Shown here one piece after another: positions 1 to 12,600 of a stretch of DNA of 64,000 nucleotides. The stretch lies in contig CAJNYU010002470.1 in assembly GCA_905331475.1 (NCBI GenBank), forward strand, positions 16,399 through 80,398. The letters run 5' to 3'. The notes beneath the pieces are model-generated. The model made no database searches. It was not told the DNA's origin and saw only the letters and a program-made list of their open reading frames with translations. Origin of the DNA: Rotaria socialis (Eukaryota > Rotifera > Eurotatoria > Philodinida > Philodinidae). A program made the position numbers and the translations under genes. How positions within the stretch are numbered: position 1 is the stretch's first letter; each line of letters starts with the position of its first letter.

Positions 1-60
1 TTAATATAACGTCAAGCTGAGTTCCGTCTAGATTCCATTCTAGTTCAATAGTTTTTTAAT

Positions 61-250
61 GCGATGCGAAGCAGAAGCATTTATGTAGTCCGTCACGAGT
101 TTTTTAATGCGATGCGAAGCAGAAGCATTTATGTAGTCCGTCGCGAGTTTTTTCAATGCGATGCGAAGCAGAAGCATTTATGTAGTCCGTCGCGTGTTTT
201 TAATGCGATGCGAAGCAGAAGCATTTATGTAGTTCGTCGCGAGTTTTTTT
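61..250. repeat. 48-bp tandem repeat array, about 4 copies
   Basis: Four consecutive near-identical copies of a unit of about 48 bp that begins with gcgatgcgaagcagaagc and ends in a T-run. Copies differ by single substitutions and by a 1-2 base change in the T-run. The array happens to be open in one frame as a repeated peptide, but nothing suggests it is translated. The reverse complement of the unit core (ctgcttcgc.tcgc) recurs at about 690-705 and, more diverged, near 1270, so the array is related to the neighbouring dispersed repeat. Confidence 0.9.
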
Positions 251-294
251 TTTATTTTTTACTCACTTGACGTACGCATCACAAGTCGTCGTTT

Positions 295-1325
295 TGCGAC
301 GCGATGATCTCGAAAACCGAAAATCACAGAAAACTCGTTGAAACGTGAGATCGAAGCATCAAGATCGAACCTTTTACATCTGTTTTCGAATCTTTAAACT
401 GAAGTTCCGTTCACTCAGACATGTGGTTCCAAAATGACGAAAATGAAAGAAATTTATCAAGAGATAATTAAAGGTGACGTCATGAACATATGTTAGCCAC
501 TATAGCCTATTCATTTACAGCTGATCTAAGATAATGAATCATGGAGATAATTAATCGATCAATCGAAATCGATTCTTAAGAATGTATCACTAAGTAAGAA
601 TAGAGTTTTCTGAGTGATGAATTTCATCATGTCGACATAAAAAAGTTTTCAAGATTTCTCTGAATTGAAGACTTTTCCTGGATCGAGATTCCTGCTTCGC
701 GTCGCATTTCGTATTCGAGTGAAACTTGAATACCATCTAGTTTTTTCTTTCTTTCAAACTTAAGTACGCATAAAAAGTTCTTATTAAGTGACGCGATGAT
801 CTAAAGGCCGTAAATGCTAGAAAATCCATTCAAACTAGATATGAAAGTATCGAGATCGAACTTGTTACATCTTTTTCCAATTTTCAATACTAGGTTTTGT
901 TCGCCTAAAAATATGATTCGAAAATGATGATTTTGAAAGGTTTTATTGTTTTATAGTTTCGCGCTAATCAAAATGACGTCATCAATAGTTGTTAACCAAT
1001 AGTCTATTGCTTTAGATCTGATTCAAGATAATGATTCATGAAAATAATTAATCGTTCAATGAAAAAATCGTTAGAAAACTGGTTGCTACATTTTCAGAAA
1101 GATCATCTAGTGATGAATTTCAAAATGGTCGATTTAAGAATAGTGAATGCGAAATTTTTATTCAAAATTCGTATACGGAAATTTAAAAAGAATAAACGTT
1201 TGTAATGGATCTTAAAGTGTATCATTTATTTTTAAATCTTATTCTCGCTGCTTTCGAAAATTCGGCTCGTGTGCTTCGCACCGCATTTCGTATTCGAGTG
1301 AAACTTGAATATCATCTAGTTACTA
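295..1325. repeat. Diverged direct duplication, unit about 0.5 kb
   Basis: Two diverged direct copies lie back to back. Copy 1 is about 295-742 and copy 2 about 788-1322. Shared landmarks in order are: gacgcgatgatct (299/790); a block with gatcgaac, ttacatct and gttc; an atgacgtcat-like block followed by gttagccac/gttaaccaa; and a strongly conserved end with cgcatttcgtattcgagtg (about 700/1280). Copy 2 carries roughly 90 extra bases before the conserved end. No coding capacity is seen. This may be a non-autonomous element or an old satellite-like unit. Confidence 0.75.
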
Positions 1326-1487
1326 TCAGGAAAAGATTTCTTGAAGTATATTAAACTATTCAAGCATGTCGTACATAAGCACTTCTAACCTTGAACAAAA
1401 ATAGCACATTTTTGTATCGCTTCCAGAAATATCCGCAGTTATTTGTCTTCGTTTTCAGTCGAATTCCTAAAACTGTATTGTCTGGGA

Positions 1488-1490
<3 letters not shown>

Positions 1491-1525
<35 letters not shown>
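1491..1525. repeat. (TC)n microsatellite
   Basis: About 17 uninterrupted TC units. The flanking 1.5-2.95 kb is AT-rich and I see no gene in it. Confidence 0.95.
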
Positions 1526-1527
<2 letters not shown>

Positions 1528-2995
1528 TAGAACATCAGAAAAATTGTTCTAAATTGTGATGTTAAACATTCTAATTTATGTATTAATAAATTATCCATAT
1601 TTAAATAAACGACTGTATTCATAATATCGTTTCATATGAACGCATGAGAAATAAACCGAAATAGAAAATAGACTATGGAACACAAAGCATCGAGAAGTAT
1701 ACTCAGATAATCTTGGTGAATTTTATAAAGTAAAACAAAAGTTACCTGAATTACGAGAGTATCTGGTGTATATTGTTTTCAGAAGTATTGATATTCATGA
1801 GCATCGTCAAAGGTTCTAGTTGAATCCATTACGTAAATACGAAGAGTCAACTGAGGCAAATCGAGTGTTCAAGTTTTTTAATGCGGAAACTGAGTAAACT
1901 TCTCAAAGATGGCTCACAGGATATAAAAATTTGTATCGTCGTGATCAGCTCATTGAATTACTCTACATATTGATGTAAAGATAATTCAAATCGGATAATC
2001 ACATTTGAGAGTAATTTTTCATTAGGTAAAAGTGATAGTTATGAGTATTATGTGTCCATGTCTACCATGAAAATGAAGAATGGAATCTTTCCTTTATCAC
2101 TAGGATAGAAAGCAATTAGTTCATTTAAAAAAACATGACCAAATTATTAAGATTCTGTTTTTGTAGATGACTTTTGGGACACTCTGTATACTTCGTATAA
2201 TATTCAATTAGTATGCATATCTCGATGTAGAAACTACTTTAGTTCATGCATAATGTTAAATCTACCCTCTGTGACAATATGCTGAGATGATAGCGCGACA
2301 TGCACTAGTTGTTTCTAATGAAGTGATTGGCGAGACAAAATATCAAGTGGACCATAAATAGTAATCGAATAGAAACTAAAAATATCTCCTTACTGTAAAG
2401 ATCAAATACACTGATCTTTTCTTTTTTTCCCTCGATGAGTGATAGATGCGTATTCGAAGTTTCTGTTCATCAAAACAAAATCATTGGTTTTTCAAAAAAG
2501 GTTTACAGTTTATTATTATTATTAATGTTACACGCCGATTCTTGTATCAAAATATGTTTTTAAAAAGTCAAGTTTTGTTCTTAGAATTCGAGTCATACTT
2601 AGAATATGATTTACTTTAGGTGAAAATCAAATATCTTAAAAATTCAGTTCTAATTCTCATGTGCGAACATAATTTTTAATTTCTTCAAGTAAAGAAAAGA
2701 AAAAAGGCGACACATTTTTCGAATAATAAATGGTGTTAATTCTATCTACATAGTATTTGTTCAAGTTGTTATTTTTTTCTTTTTTGAATAAAAATTTTTA
2801 CTAGAGACAAAAAATGATCAGCTCAATCGGTTCTGACAAAGTCGAAGCTTTCCAATTTGTTTGTCCTTCAATTATTATTTATCCTTGAAACTATTTATAA
2901 ATTCATAAGATTTTCAAATAAGACAAGCCTCTACTTTAAAAACAAAGAGGTATATTAGTGCTTCTATATCATAAAAAGAAAAATAACATATACTT

Positions 2996-4852
2996 CTACA
3001 AATTATTCAATCTCTTATTTTTTGATGTGATCTTATCATCGCGAAAAAGTACATGTTGTTTCATAGTTGAGTCAGGAGAATTTTTAGTTCCATTATGTTG
3101 TATATCAATAGAATTCAACGATGGGGTTAACGATATATGTGCTTCATCAGCTCTATGGTTAAATATCACAGTTGATGAAGGTTGAATTTTAATAATAGAA
3201 TTTCTCGTTTCAATATGTGTATTATTATTATTATTACATTCTAAATGATTGTAATTATCATCATTATTGTATTGTTTATTAATTAATCGTAATGCTGTCG
3301 ATGGTAATCGGTCTTGTCTATTTTGGATTTTTGATGGACATAACAGTTCTGTGAATGCATCGCGAAATGCTCTTGACATGCGACAATAAATAAAAAAATT
3401 GATTGGATAAGATAATAAAACGGCAAAATTAAGCAATTGAACAGAAAAGTTTAAAAATCCCGATAAAAAATTTGATTTCAATAATTGGAGCAAACCAGTT
3501 ATAATCAAATGAAGTGCCATTGGAACTTCCACAATTAAGAAAATAGTTACTACGATAACCTATAAAAACAAAAGCAATAGAACATCAAAATAAATAAACA
3601 GAAAAAATAAAAAGATCTTGTTTTCTCTTTCTTGTGCCTTTACATACAAGCATTAATGTCACACTTGTTTGTTCCTGTGCGCGAGCTTCATGACTACGTT
3701 TTCTCATGAGTCTAGCTCGATTTTGTTTAGCTGCTTTCATCCGGTGTACCAAAATAGCATTTAATATAACGAGTATCGTGCACGGGCCAACATTAATTAA
3801 TAAAGCACGTAACACTGAATAAACAGAATATAATGTGCTGAATCTTGGATCTTTAGAGTAATCACGCACAATACATGCTTCAAATGTTTTTGTTGAATCC
3901 AACAATGAACGAACTGTTATTGGATGAAATGAACCCTCGAGAAACATTGGTACGGCAACAATAAGTGCAAGAAGATTAACACATGCTATTGCTTTAAGAG
4001 CCATTCGTACTGTACACCAGTGTTTCGCTTTTCCCGAATGACACACATATATGTATCGTTGAATAGCTAAGACAACGGTTACCTGAAAGAATATTTTAAG
4101 AAAAACAAAGCATAATATATCAGTTCTGTCACTTCGCACGGATTTCTTCTTATAGGATTAGATTATTGTAGATAAATAATGGAGCTGATTTCAAGCGAAA
4201 ATTTACATCGAAAATAGATGCAAATCTTGCACATCAGTGTTCCACCCTTGACGCTTCGAAATTTTACTATTTCCTCTGTCGAACTATTTATTAACTATGG
4301 TTATCGAGATAATTTTATGCATGATTACTACTAACTCACCCAAATAGAACATGTGTGAAAAATAAATGGAAGAACTTCATAATTAACTCGATGGAACCAC
4401 CCATAATTATAAGGCCAGTAATCATTACAATTTTTAAATGTGAACACATATATGCAGGCTGGAAAAGGAAATAATCCCGTCAGAGTATCATAAAGTGCGA
4501 TCGCCAAAAGTAGAATATTTGTTGCTGAACGAAGGTGTTTTTGTAGTAAAACAACAGCAATTAATGAATTTAATACCGTTGAAATAATAATAATTAACGG
4601 TGCACAAATACCTTGTAGAATAATATAATAGGATGGTGGACATTTACCAGGATAAAATGGATACCAATCAAAATTTGTTCGTAGGGAATTAATACCACTT
4701 GCTTCAATTATTGATGATGTTTCATTCGGTGAAATTACCATTGCGTCGAAATCAAATGGTAACAGAAGACTAATTGTATTGTTATTATCACCAGCGTTAA
4801 ACCATCGTCTAGAATAAATGAAGCTTGTTGAAATCAAAGAAAGTCCATGCAA
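2996..4852 (-). CDS. Class A GPCR, sex peptide / myoinhibitory peptide receptor-like
   Basis: Rhodopsin-family neuropeptide receptor of about 500 aa in three exons: 4852-4340, 4082-3648 and 3559-2996. Donors are GTGAGT and GTATGT; acceptors read TTTCAG and TATAG. Exon 1 holds an N-glycosylation motif (NET) and TM1-TM3. Exon 2 opens with VTVVLAIQRYIYVCH, where QRY stands in place of DRY, and carries TM4-TM5 and a basic third loop ending in TLML. Exon 3 begins VIVVTIFLIVEVP (TM6) and ends TM7 with LLSYPINFFIYCRMSRAFRD. QRYIYVCH plus SYPINFxIYC is the signature of the insect sex-peptide/MIP receptor group. The tail of about 130 residues is Asn/Ser-rich and low complexity. The start is uncertain: the first Met is at 4852, but a Met at 4741 would still precede TM1. 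The ligand is unknown. Confidence 0.85.
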
Positions 4853-4859
4853 TTAATAT

Positions 4860-6943
4860 AATTGAAAAAAGAAGAAATTTAAGCTATCTTTGAAAATTAA
4901 TCTTTTCAAGTGTCAATCTCATGCATGTCTGAAGTCTTTCTTCTTTCGTTCGTTTTTTTCACTTGTGGATTGTTTGACAAATTGACAAACAATCAAGGTT
5001 AGATCAAGTGTTATACAAAGAAGCAGAAGAAGAAAATAGCTAGGGGTAACTAATATTGTTCGTGCACGGAAGCAAGTAAGTAGCATAGAATGGACATACA
5101 TGAATTACTATCAGAAAATGAACAAGAACATTAGAAATGATAGAGATTGACAAGAGAAAATGTTCACGACAATGTTCCGCAACATTCAATCCTTGGGGCG
5201 AGGCTTTCTCAACAGAAAAAGAGAGAGAGAGAGAGAGAAGAAACAAAAAGAAACACAAAGATAAACTGAAAGAAAGTCATCAATTACATTCTGCTATAAT
5301 ACGGTTGATGTAGAAGAAAACATGGTTCAAATCGTAAATCATTACTGTGCCATGCTTTTTCTGCCAAATCAATTCAGTTTCTTCTTGTCCTTCCTTTTCT
5401 ATCTCATGAGTACGTGCATACACCTTGATGTTTTTGCTAAATGTCTTATGCAGCATTAGGCAAAGATTTTTCTCATTTCACAGAACTATTTTAGTAACTA
5501 TATAATAAGTCGTTGATAATTGTAACAAATTGGCGAGTGATGAATGATAATGTCAGATACTCTGCCTACGCGATCTATAAAATAATTCACCAGCATCATA
5601 ATATATATTAGAAATTAATCTAGTGTGTAACATGCTAAGAATTTCTTTATATAATAGATGTCAAACATGATAAAATTGATAAAATATAAAATTATGAAAA
5701 TAACGAAGGAAAAAAATGCTGTTTCCTTCCAAGTTTATACTCTTCGGTTGTTGTTCGTTTTCGAAAAAAAACAAACGTGATTGTGATATGTATATTTATG
5801 TAGTGTTGATTTAGTCGTTTTAGAATGCGTTAAGTTGTTGATGAGTGAGACAAGTCAATGGTATGTTATTTATTCATCTATATAGTGTTTGAATCAAAAA
5901 TAAGATAGAGACACGCACGCATACCGAAAGTCAATAATACAGAGTTTACCATGATAAATATTTTATTTATACTTTTAGCAATATTCAAATAAACGAATGC
6001 TTTTGTCTACTTGCACGTTAATTAATTCAATTAAAAGAAGAAGAAAAAAAAAGAAATGGTCTCATGTGTATTTCTTTTTTTTGTAAAGATTAGTCATTAC
6101 TTTTTAATGAAATATTTCGTTTCCAATTATTCTATTCGCGATTTTGACACTAAAGTTATTTTTACACGTCCTTTCGCCATCTTATATTGTTTTTCTATAG
6201 AAAATGTTAATATTTCCCTCTGCGTCTTCTCATTTCTTTTTGCTTTTTCATTTCTCTTCATTATATATTTTTTTATTAATCAGAAATATCAAATTTGCAT
6301 ATATTTAGCTGGGCATAAAATATTGACAAATCCCCTGATAATTTCCTTCGCTGTTCTATACAACTATCATCGTATAACTTTCCTAATTATTTACTTGGTG
6401 CACAGTGTGAATTCATACAACGCTTTTCTCAATGATCTAGACTAATGGATGACTGATCGTATTTTGAAACTATAAAAAGCTCTTGTTATTCGAGTCGCTA
6501 TAACAGACTGAGAAAAAAGTAGGATGTTAAAGAAACGCATTAGTCGTAAGTAGCTACGAGTTGCTCTAGTGTTTTATTTTTCAATCAAAATTGCTTCCGA
6601 CAGCTGTAGAGTGGTGAAATGCAGGTTTTTTAAATTGAAATCATTTGATGTCGACGGCAAATAGCCAAATCTTTAGATCTACTAAGGCCAGTCATCGTCT
6701 TTTGTTTTATTTTTTTTTCTTCTTCTTTGGCTTTACATACTTTGTAAGTTCTACTTTTCGATTGTTTTCTTGTGTATTATGACTTCTATTGTGCAGTTAG
6801 CGCATTTAGTATCACTTAACGAGAGAAAAAATAACTAGGTTTCCATTCATTTTTTTAACTGAACACAAAGAAAACAAAAATTCATGTATATCTTACAAGT
6901 ACAAAATGAATAGAATATGATAGTTATAACTTATCAATATATA
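4860..6943. other. Intergenic, no convincing gene
   Basis: AT-rich spacer of about 2 kb. The longest open frame, 6056-6445 (+), encodes a 129-residue Phe/Ile-rich hydrophobic peptide whose composition is what translated T-rich sequence gives, and I do not count it as a gene. A short GA run lies at about 5220-5240. The 5' region of the GPCR gene must lie in 4853 and upward. Confidence 0.6.
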
Positions 6944-6945
6944 TA

Positions 6946-9689
6946 CAGTGGCCGTCAAAATTATCCAACCACTTAAAAAAAAAAGATTTTTTCTTATTCC
7001 ATATTTGACAAAAAAAAGTGACTCGAGGTTTGTAACTTTTACCATGTTGTAGACCACAGTGTCTAGTATGTTTGTGTTTAGTTTCATTTGAGAGCTTCGT
7101 GTTGTTGACTTTTTATTAAAATGAAAAAAACGTATGTCATATATTTTACGCATCAAAATTATCCGACCACTTGTGTTTTTGTTCTATCTTTGCGCTCATC
7201 TAAATATAAAGTTTTCTTTATGTTACATTATTCGAAAGAGAAAAATGTTTTCTACACGATGTGCTAGTTTTTTTTTGCATTGGTATACAGAAAAAGTCTA
7301 AAAAATAGTGTTTTGAGCAGTCAGCTACGACTTTATGAGTAAAAGGCTCTGGACAGACAATTGTTTTTACTAATGATCGGGCAACTCTGATGAATAATGC
7401 ACTGTTAGGAAGTGCATTAAAAACTACATTATATAGGATGTTTAAACGAACACGGTGTGACGTCTAGTTGAGATGGCTGGGTCTAAAATAGATACCAAAT
7501 CGGTATAGTTGTCCGGTGACCACACACTTCGTTGCGATAAGTTAGTCGTATATAAAGTAGAGAGTACATTAATTAAATTAGGTGATTTTGTTCAATATGT
7601 TATTCAATTAATCACTTGCATAAATGTATTCCTTTCCAATAATAACACTCTCTTTTATTATTACACCTTCTTTTTTCAAAAATGACAGACATGTATTCCA
7701 GTACAATAATAACACTCTCTTTTATTACTACAATTTCTGTTTTTTTTCCATAAAACAACAGAAATGTTAATTTACAATTCATTTTTTTTTAAATTGAAAT
7801 TACCCAGAACTTAAAGTTAGGTTTATAATAAATGTAATTAAAATATAGCTTTACCTGTAAAAATTTTTATTTTTTAAATTCCAATTTAGAAAATTATTTC
7901 TCGCCTTAATATTTTTTTTAAATAAAAATGTGTTACCTCTCAAAAATGATGACAAAAGAACGTATAGAATTTATTCGGGTTATTTATTTTTAATGTTCGT
8001 AGCATCGAAAACCTAAAATTCCATTGCAAAAGCTTCCAAAGCTACTTCATCCAATAGTCGAGTTACTTTGCAAATCACAGAAAATTATCCTAGAAATTGC
8101 TGAACGAATTATACAACTCAAGAGAGAGAGAGCACATTTTTCTTTCATTTCTTCTTGGCTTTTCTTAGTTCCAGATTTCATCAGAAATCGTCTTCTTAAA
8201 AGACTTGAGTTGACTTTCATTTGATAGCAGACTATTTGCAATATCACAGAAGAATTTTACAGAACTAGATCATTTTTTCTTCAAAACAAATCTATTATCC
8301 ATCATATCGATCTACTTATTATTCCATAGAGTCTACATTTATGAAGATGATTAATTGAATAACATATTGAACAAAATCACTTAATTCAATTAAAGTACTC
8401 TCTCCTTTATATACGACTAACTTATCGCAACAAATTTTTATTGCGACGAAGTGAACGCGACGAAGGGATTGCGACGATATGTACTAGTGCCAGTGGTCCA
8501 TATATTGCCTCTTTATCCAGCTGAAAAAACATTTGGAATTTTTAAAAAGTCCTTAATTTAGTAGAGAATTGTGTTCTTTACGTAGGCTAATTTTAACAAT
8601 CTGAAACAAATTGCGTTGTCAAGGTTGAGAATGAATTTCTCAGCAAATATGACAGATATAAAAACTCACCCATAGCTTGAACAAGAATTTGAATACATAT
8701 TAAATGAAATAGAAAGTTATTGAATCAGATTAAACCTGCGATTTAACTTGAAATTCAATGCTGTATCCATTGATACATCGTCTGCATACATCGCAGCGCT
8801 TGCCAGGATTCCAGCGAAAAAATTATTTACAAAAGACGCTCCCCTCGGGACCTATCAGGAGACTGCGATGTGTGATCGTGTGTTAAAATCCCCTCAGAGT
8901 TCATTCAATATGGCCCTAGGTTGTGATGAGATGCTTCGGTGAATTTTGATTTCTATCATATTTGTTGAAAAACTCATTCGCAACCTTGAGAATGCCATCT
9001 GTTTCAGATTGTTAGAAGTAGCCTATGTAAAGAAAACAATCCTCTACTAAATTAAGAGCTTTTTAAAAATTCCAAATGATTTTTCAGCCGGATAAAGAGG
9101 CAGTATATGGACAACTATACCGATTTGGAATATATTTTAGACCCAGCCATCTCAACTAGACGTCACACCGTGTTCGTTTAAACATCCTATCTAATCTAGT
9201 TTTTAATGCACTTCCAAACAGTGCATTATTCATCAGAGTTGCCCGATCATTAGTAAAACAAATTGTCTGTCCAGAGCCTTTTACTCATAAAGTCGTAGCT
9301 GACTGCTCAAAACACTATTTTTTAGACTTTTTCTGTATACCAATGCAAAAAAAAACTAGCACATCGTGTAGAAAACATTTTTCTCTTTCGAATAATGTAA
9401 CATAAAGAAAACTTTATATTTAGATGAGCGCAAAGATAGAACAAAAACACAAGTGGTCGGATAATTTTGATGCGTGAAATATATGATATACGTTTTTTTC
9501 ATTTTAATAAAAAGTCAACAACACGAAGTTCTCATATGAAACTAAACACAAGCATATTAGACAGTGTCTAGTAGACACTGTGGTCTACAACATGGTAAAA
9601 GTTACAAACCTCCAGTCACTATTTTTGTCAAATATAGAATAAGAAAAAAAATTTTTTTTTAAGTGGTTGGATAATTTTGACGGCCGCTG
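6946..9689. mobile_element. Foldback DNA element with Tc1/mariner-like ends, interrupted by a second element
   Basis: Both ends carry the same terminal sequence in inverted orientation: CAG(T/C)GGCCGTCAAAATTATC followed by CAACCACTT. Each end is flanked by TA (6944-6945 and 9690-9691), the target duplication expected of Tc1/mariner transposition. The inverted arms are very long. The left arm runs 6946-7514 and resumes at about 8500-8690 after an insertion; the right arm runs 9689 down to about 8940. That is roughly 750 bp per arm around a loop of about 250 bp. Arms are about 90% alike by eye. No transposase frame is visible, so this is a non-autonomous foldback derivative. An open frame of 64 codons (8748-8942) covers the loop; its status is unknown. 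Confidence 0.85.
7515..8499. mobile_element. Inverted-repeat element nested in the foldback element
   Basis: Comparison with the uninterrupted right arm shows that about 985 bp was inserted after gtcc at 7511-7514; gtcc recurs at 8496-8499, so a 4-bp duplication is possible. The insert has its own inverted arms: 7525-7613 against about 8348-8453, sharing gttgcgataagttagtcg and gattttgttcaatatgttat. The right arm carries an extra piece with repeated gcgacgaag. The centre (about 7614-8347) is AT-rich and includes a direct repeat of about 40 bp (aataataacactctctttta, near 7639 and 7703). No transposase is seen. Exact ends are uncertain because the outermost bases match only weakly. Confidence 0.7.
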
Positions 9690-12600
9690 TATATGAATGA
9701 TTATTGAGACTAATGAATCATTGTTATATAACAATAAGGAATCAGATTCATGTCGAGTACACTTAGTCATCAATATTGCGCTGCGTTAATTATTTCATGT
9801 TAGACATAACTATCTATTATTTTGCCTAACAGGATGATAACCGTTTCTTTTTGTTCAAGAACTCCATTTCCGTTCGCATATTTTCTAACTAATTAAAAAG
9901 TAAATCTAAATTCATATCCTATCTCTTGCATATGTAACGACAAAAAAATGTGATTTGTAAATAAGGATACAAATCGCCTAAAGAATTCTTAGACGGATTG
10001 CTAAAAATTACATAGTATGTTGTTCAATGTGTGAAAATTGACTTGGATGAAAAGCTAGACATAGGATAAGGAGTGTGAACAAGCATTCACAGAGTTCTAA
10101 AACCGATGCATATTCTAAACCATAGTGATACTGATAGATATTTAATTCTAATGATAAAAAATAACTGCTAATAGCAACTGTTAAACTTAGTACTATTGAC
10201 AATTGAGCATTTTTTCACTTTTAATAGGTGACCATTTTTAATACTTTATAAGTTGATCTTACAATTCAGTTTGTACATTTTGTAGGTCGATTCCAATGCA
10301 GTAAATTGTATTCCGAAGAGATCACTAGGCGATTTTTTTCTAATATATTTTCCCATTGCCTGTGGTGCGTCTAGATTGGCTGCATAACAAAGATGCTCAC
10401 AGTAATTTATCTAATAAGTATTTTGATGATGAGTTTGCTTTGAAAATACAAAACATATGAATTGACCCAGTCAAGTTGTTGAAAATTTTTATCTGTTTCG
10501 AGAAAATACAATGCAAGCAACGCTTTGTTACCTAATATTTGATTGGATGAGAATAATTTGCGTGCCACGATCGATCATGACTTTGTTCAGATTGAATGTT
10601 TTGTCTTATTCAAAACAATCGGCAAATCTTCATGAATAATGTCAGTCATTGTTTGCAAGAATATTCCAGAAGAAAGTATTTGCAAAAATGTCAGTGAGTC
10701 AGTTAATTACTGGCGGTAATCACAAGATTAGACAAGTTTATCAAGTATTGCCGAGAGTACATTGGGACGGGATGAATATTATAGCATTTATTATTTTCCC
10801 GAGTTTCATTATTTGATTTGATTGTCCTGTGAATGTACGCAATCGTTATGCATTATCGTACATAGTAGACTATCATCTTCTTTTTTTCCGTATGACTTAA
10901 CCTACAGCTATCGTTTCGTTACAATAACGAGCTATTATTAAAGAACGGAGTCAACGAGAAGAATAGGTCACTGTTTATTACGATGTTTTTTTGTAAAACT
11001 TCTTAAAAAAAGCTATTAACACGAGCTAAATAATATCCTTTTATAAATATTAAGCTAAAAATGTAGCTTCACCTTTACGACAGCGGTTATTAATTAAAAT
11101 AAATTCATATGCAACTAGTATTTTAATATAGTACATGAAAAAGTTCGAAAACATGCCCTCTATACCGTTGTTGTTAGGAAAGCTATGAAAGTATTATAAG
11201 TGAAAATTATATATAATGAAAACATAAAATTGACGAAGATTATGAGTAAAGAAACCTTAAACATACTTTACTCTAGACTCAAAATCGTTATCCGCATAAA
11301 TTATTTTTTCAACACTTAAATACTTTATAATGATCATGAAGCCATTCAAAACCATACTATATCAACAAATGTTTACTCTCACCGTGAACAATCAAATGCA
11401 AGCGCAGAACAAAAATAAATAAAATAACAGTATATTTCAATATTACTCGCAACAACAACAACAACAACAACAACAATGAGACTTTCTAATCCTGCATTCA
11501 TTAGTAAAAGAGATTTTACTTATTTCATTAAAAAATGCCTACCGTGGATATTTATTTTCTTCTTATGGTAATGATGTTTCATAATCGCGCAAACATTTAA
11601 ATGTCGATAAATTTAGTAAACGCATAATTTAGAAGAAAAAAAAATATCCGTTGACTTTAAAGTTAACATAAATTCAATGTTTGGAAAACATGGCAGGTCT
11701 GAGTGAACGGATATGATCAAGGTTTGGGAAATCCTGGTTACTTTGTTTTATTTAAACTTAGTAGATGTGACTAATAGACAAATTATAAATTAATGTACAC
11801 GCTTTATTGTATTAAATTGCAAAGCTTCTAAAAATCGTGTCATTATCTTCTTTCCATTTTCAAACATGATGAAAATAAACTTCTAGGAAACTCATGCAAA
11901 TCAATTTTAGAAGAATAGCAAAATTTTATTCTTCCATAGAATTATTTCCGATTTCAGGGTGTTTTTTTGTAATTTGAAATAGACTTCATCATTTTGAACA
12001 TCTATTGAAATCATCTAGCATCGAAATTAGCCGTTCATACTCACAAGGTGTATATATGACTGTATGTGTAAGAAACAACAAAGATTTTCTAAACATACTC
12101 GTAAGCGAGAGGAAAATGAATAGAATTGGTTGATTAGTAACACAAGAAAATCGCTAACGGCCTACTTAACGACATTACAAACATATTTCTAATGATGAAC
12201 ACTTTTTGCCTTATTTCACTTGCCAATTACTTACAATATAACTAAATTACTATTAGATTCTTAAGTTTGACACAAGAAAAAAAAGCGATAACAGTAAATA
12301 GAGTCATCTATGATTGAATAAATAGTAAAATAGAATGAGTTTATTCCTCTTGTGTGACATAAGGCAATAGGACTACTGACTAATTACACCTATATGTGTC
12401 TATAATTTCTACTGGCGTCGTTTTTCTGAATTTTTTCACAAAGTTATACTTACTCGTAGAAGCACAATTTAATCGCATTTTATATTATTATGGCGTGAAT
12501 GCAATAGAATCATCTATCGGCGAAACCGAGCGAGAGAAAAAGGAAGTCGGTGAAAAAAAATTGAAAAAATTGATGTTACCGTTGAATTTAGCGCATATTC

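Noticed and set aside
6056-6445. 129-codon plus-strand open frame rich in Phe/Ile/Tyr
   Set aside because: Composition is what T-rich DNA gives in translation; there is no family match and no splice or polyadenylation context.
8024-8247. Overlapping 66-codon frames on both strands
   Set aside because: They lie inside the nested inverted-repeat insert and mirror each other; no transposase motif.
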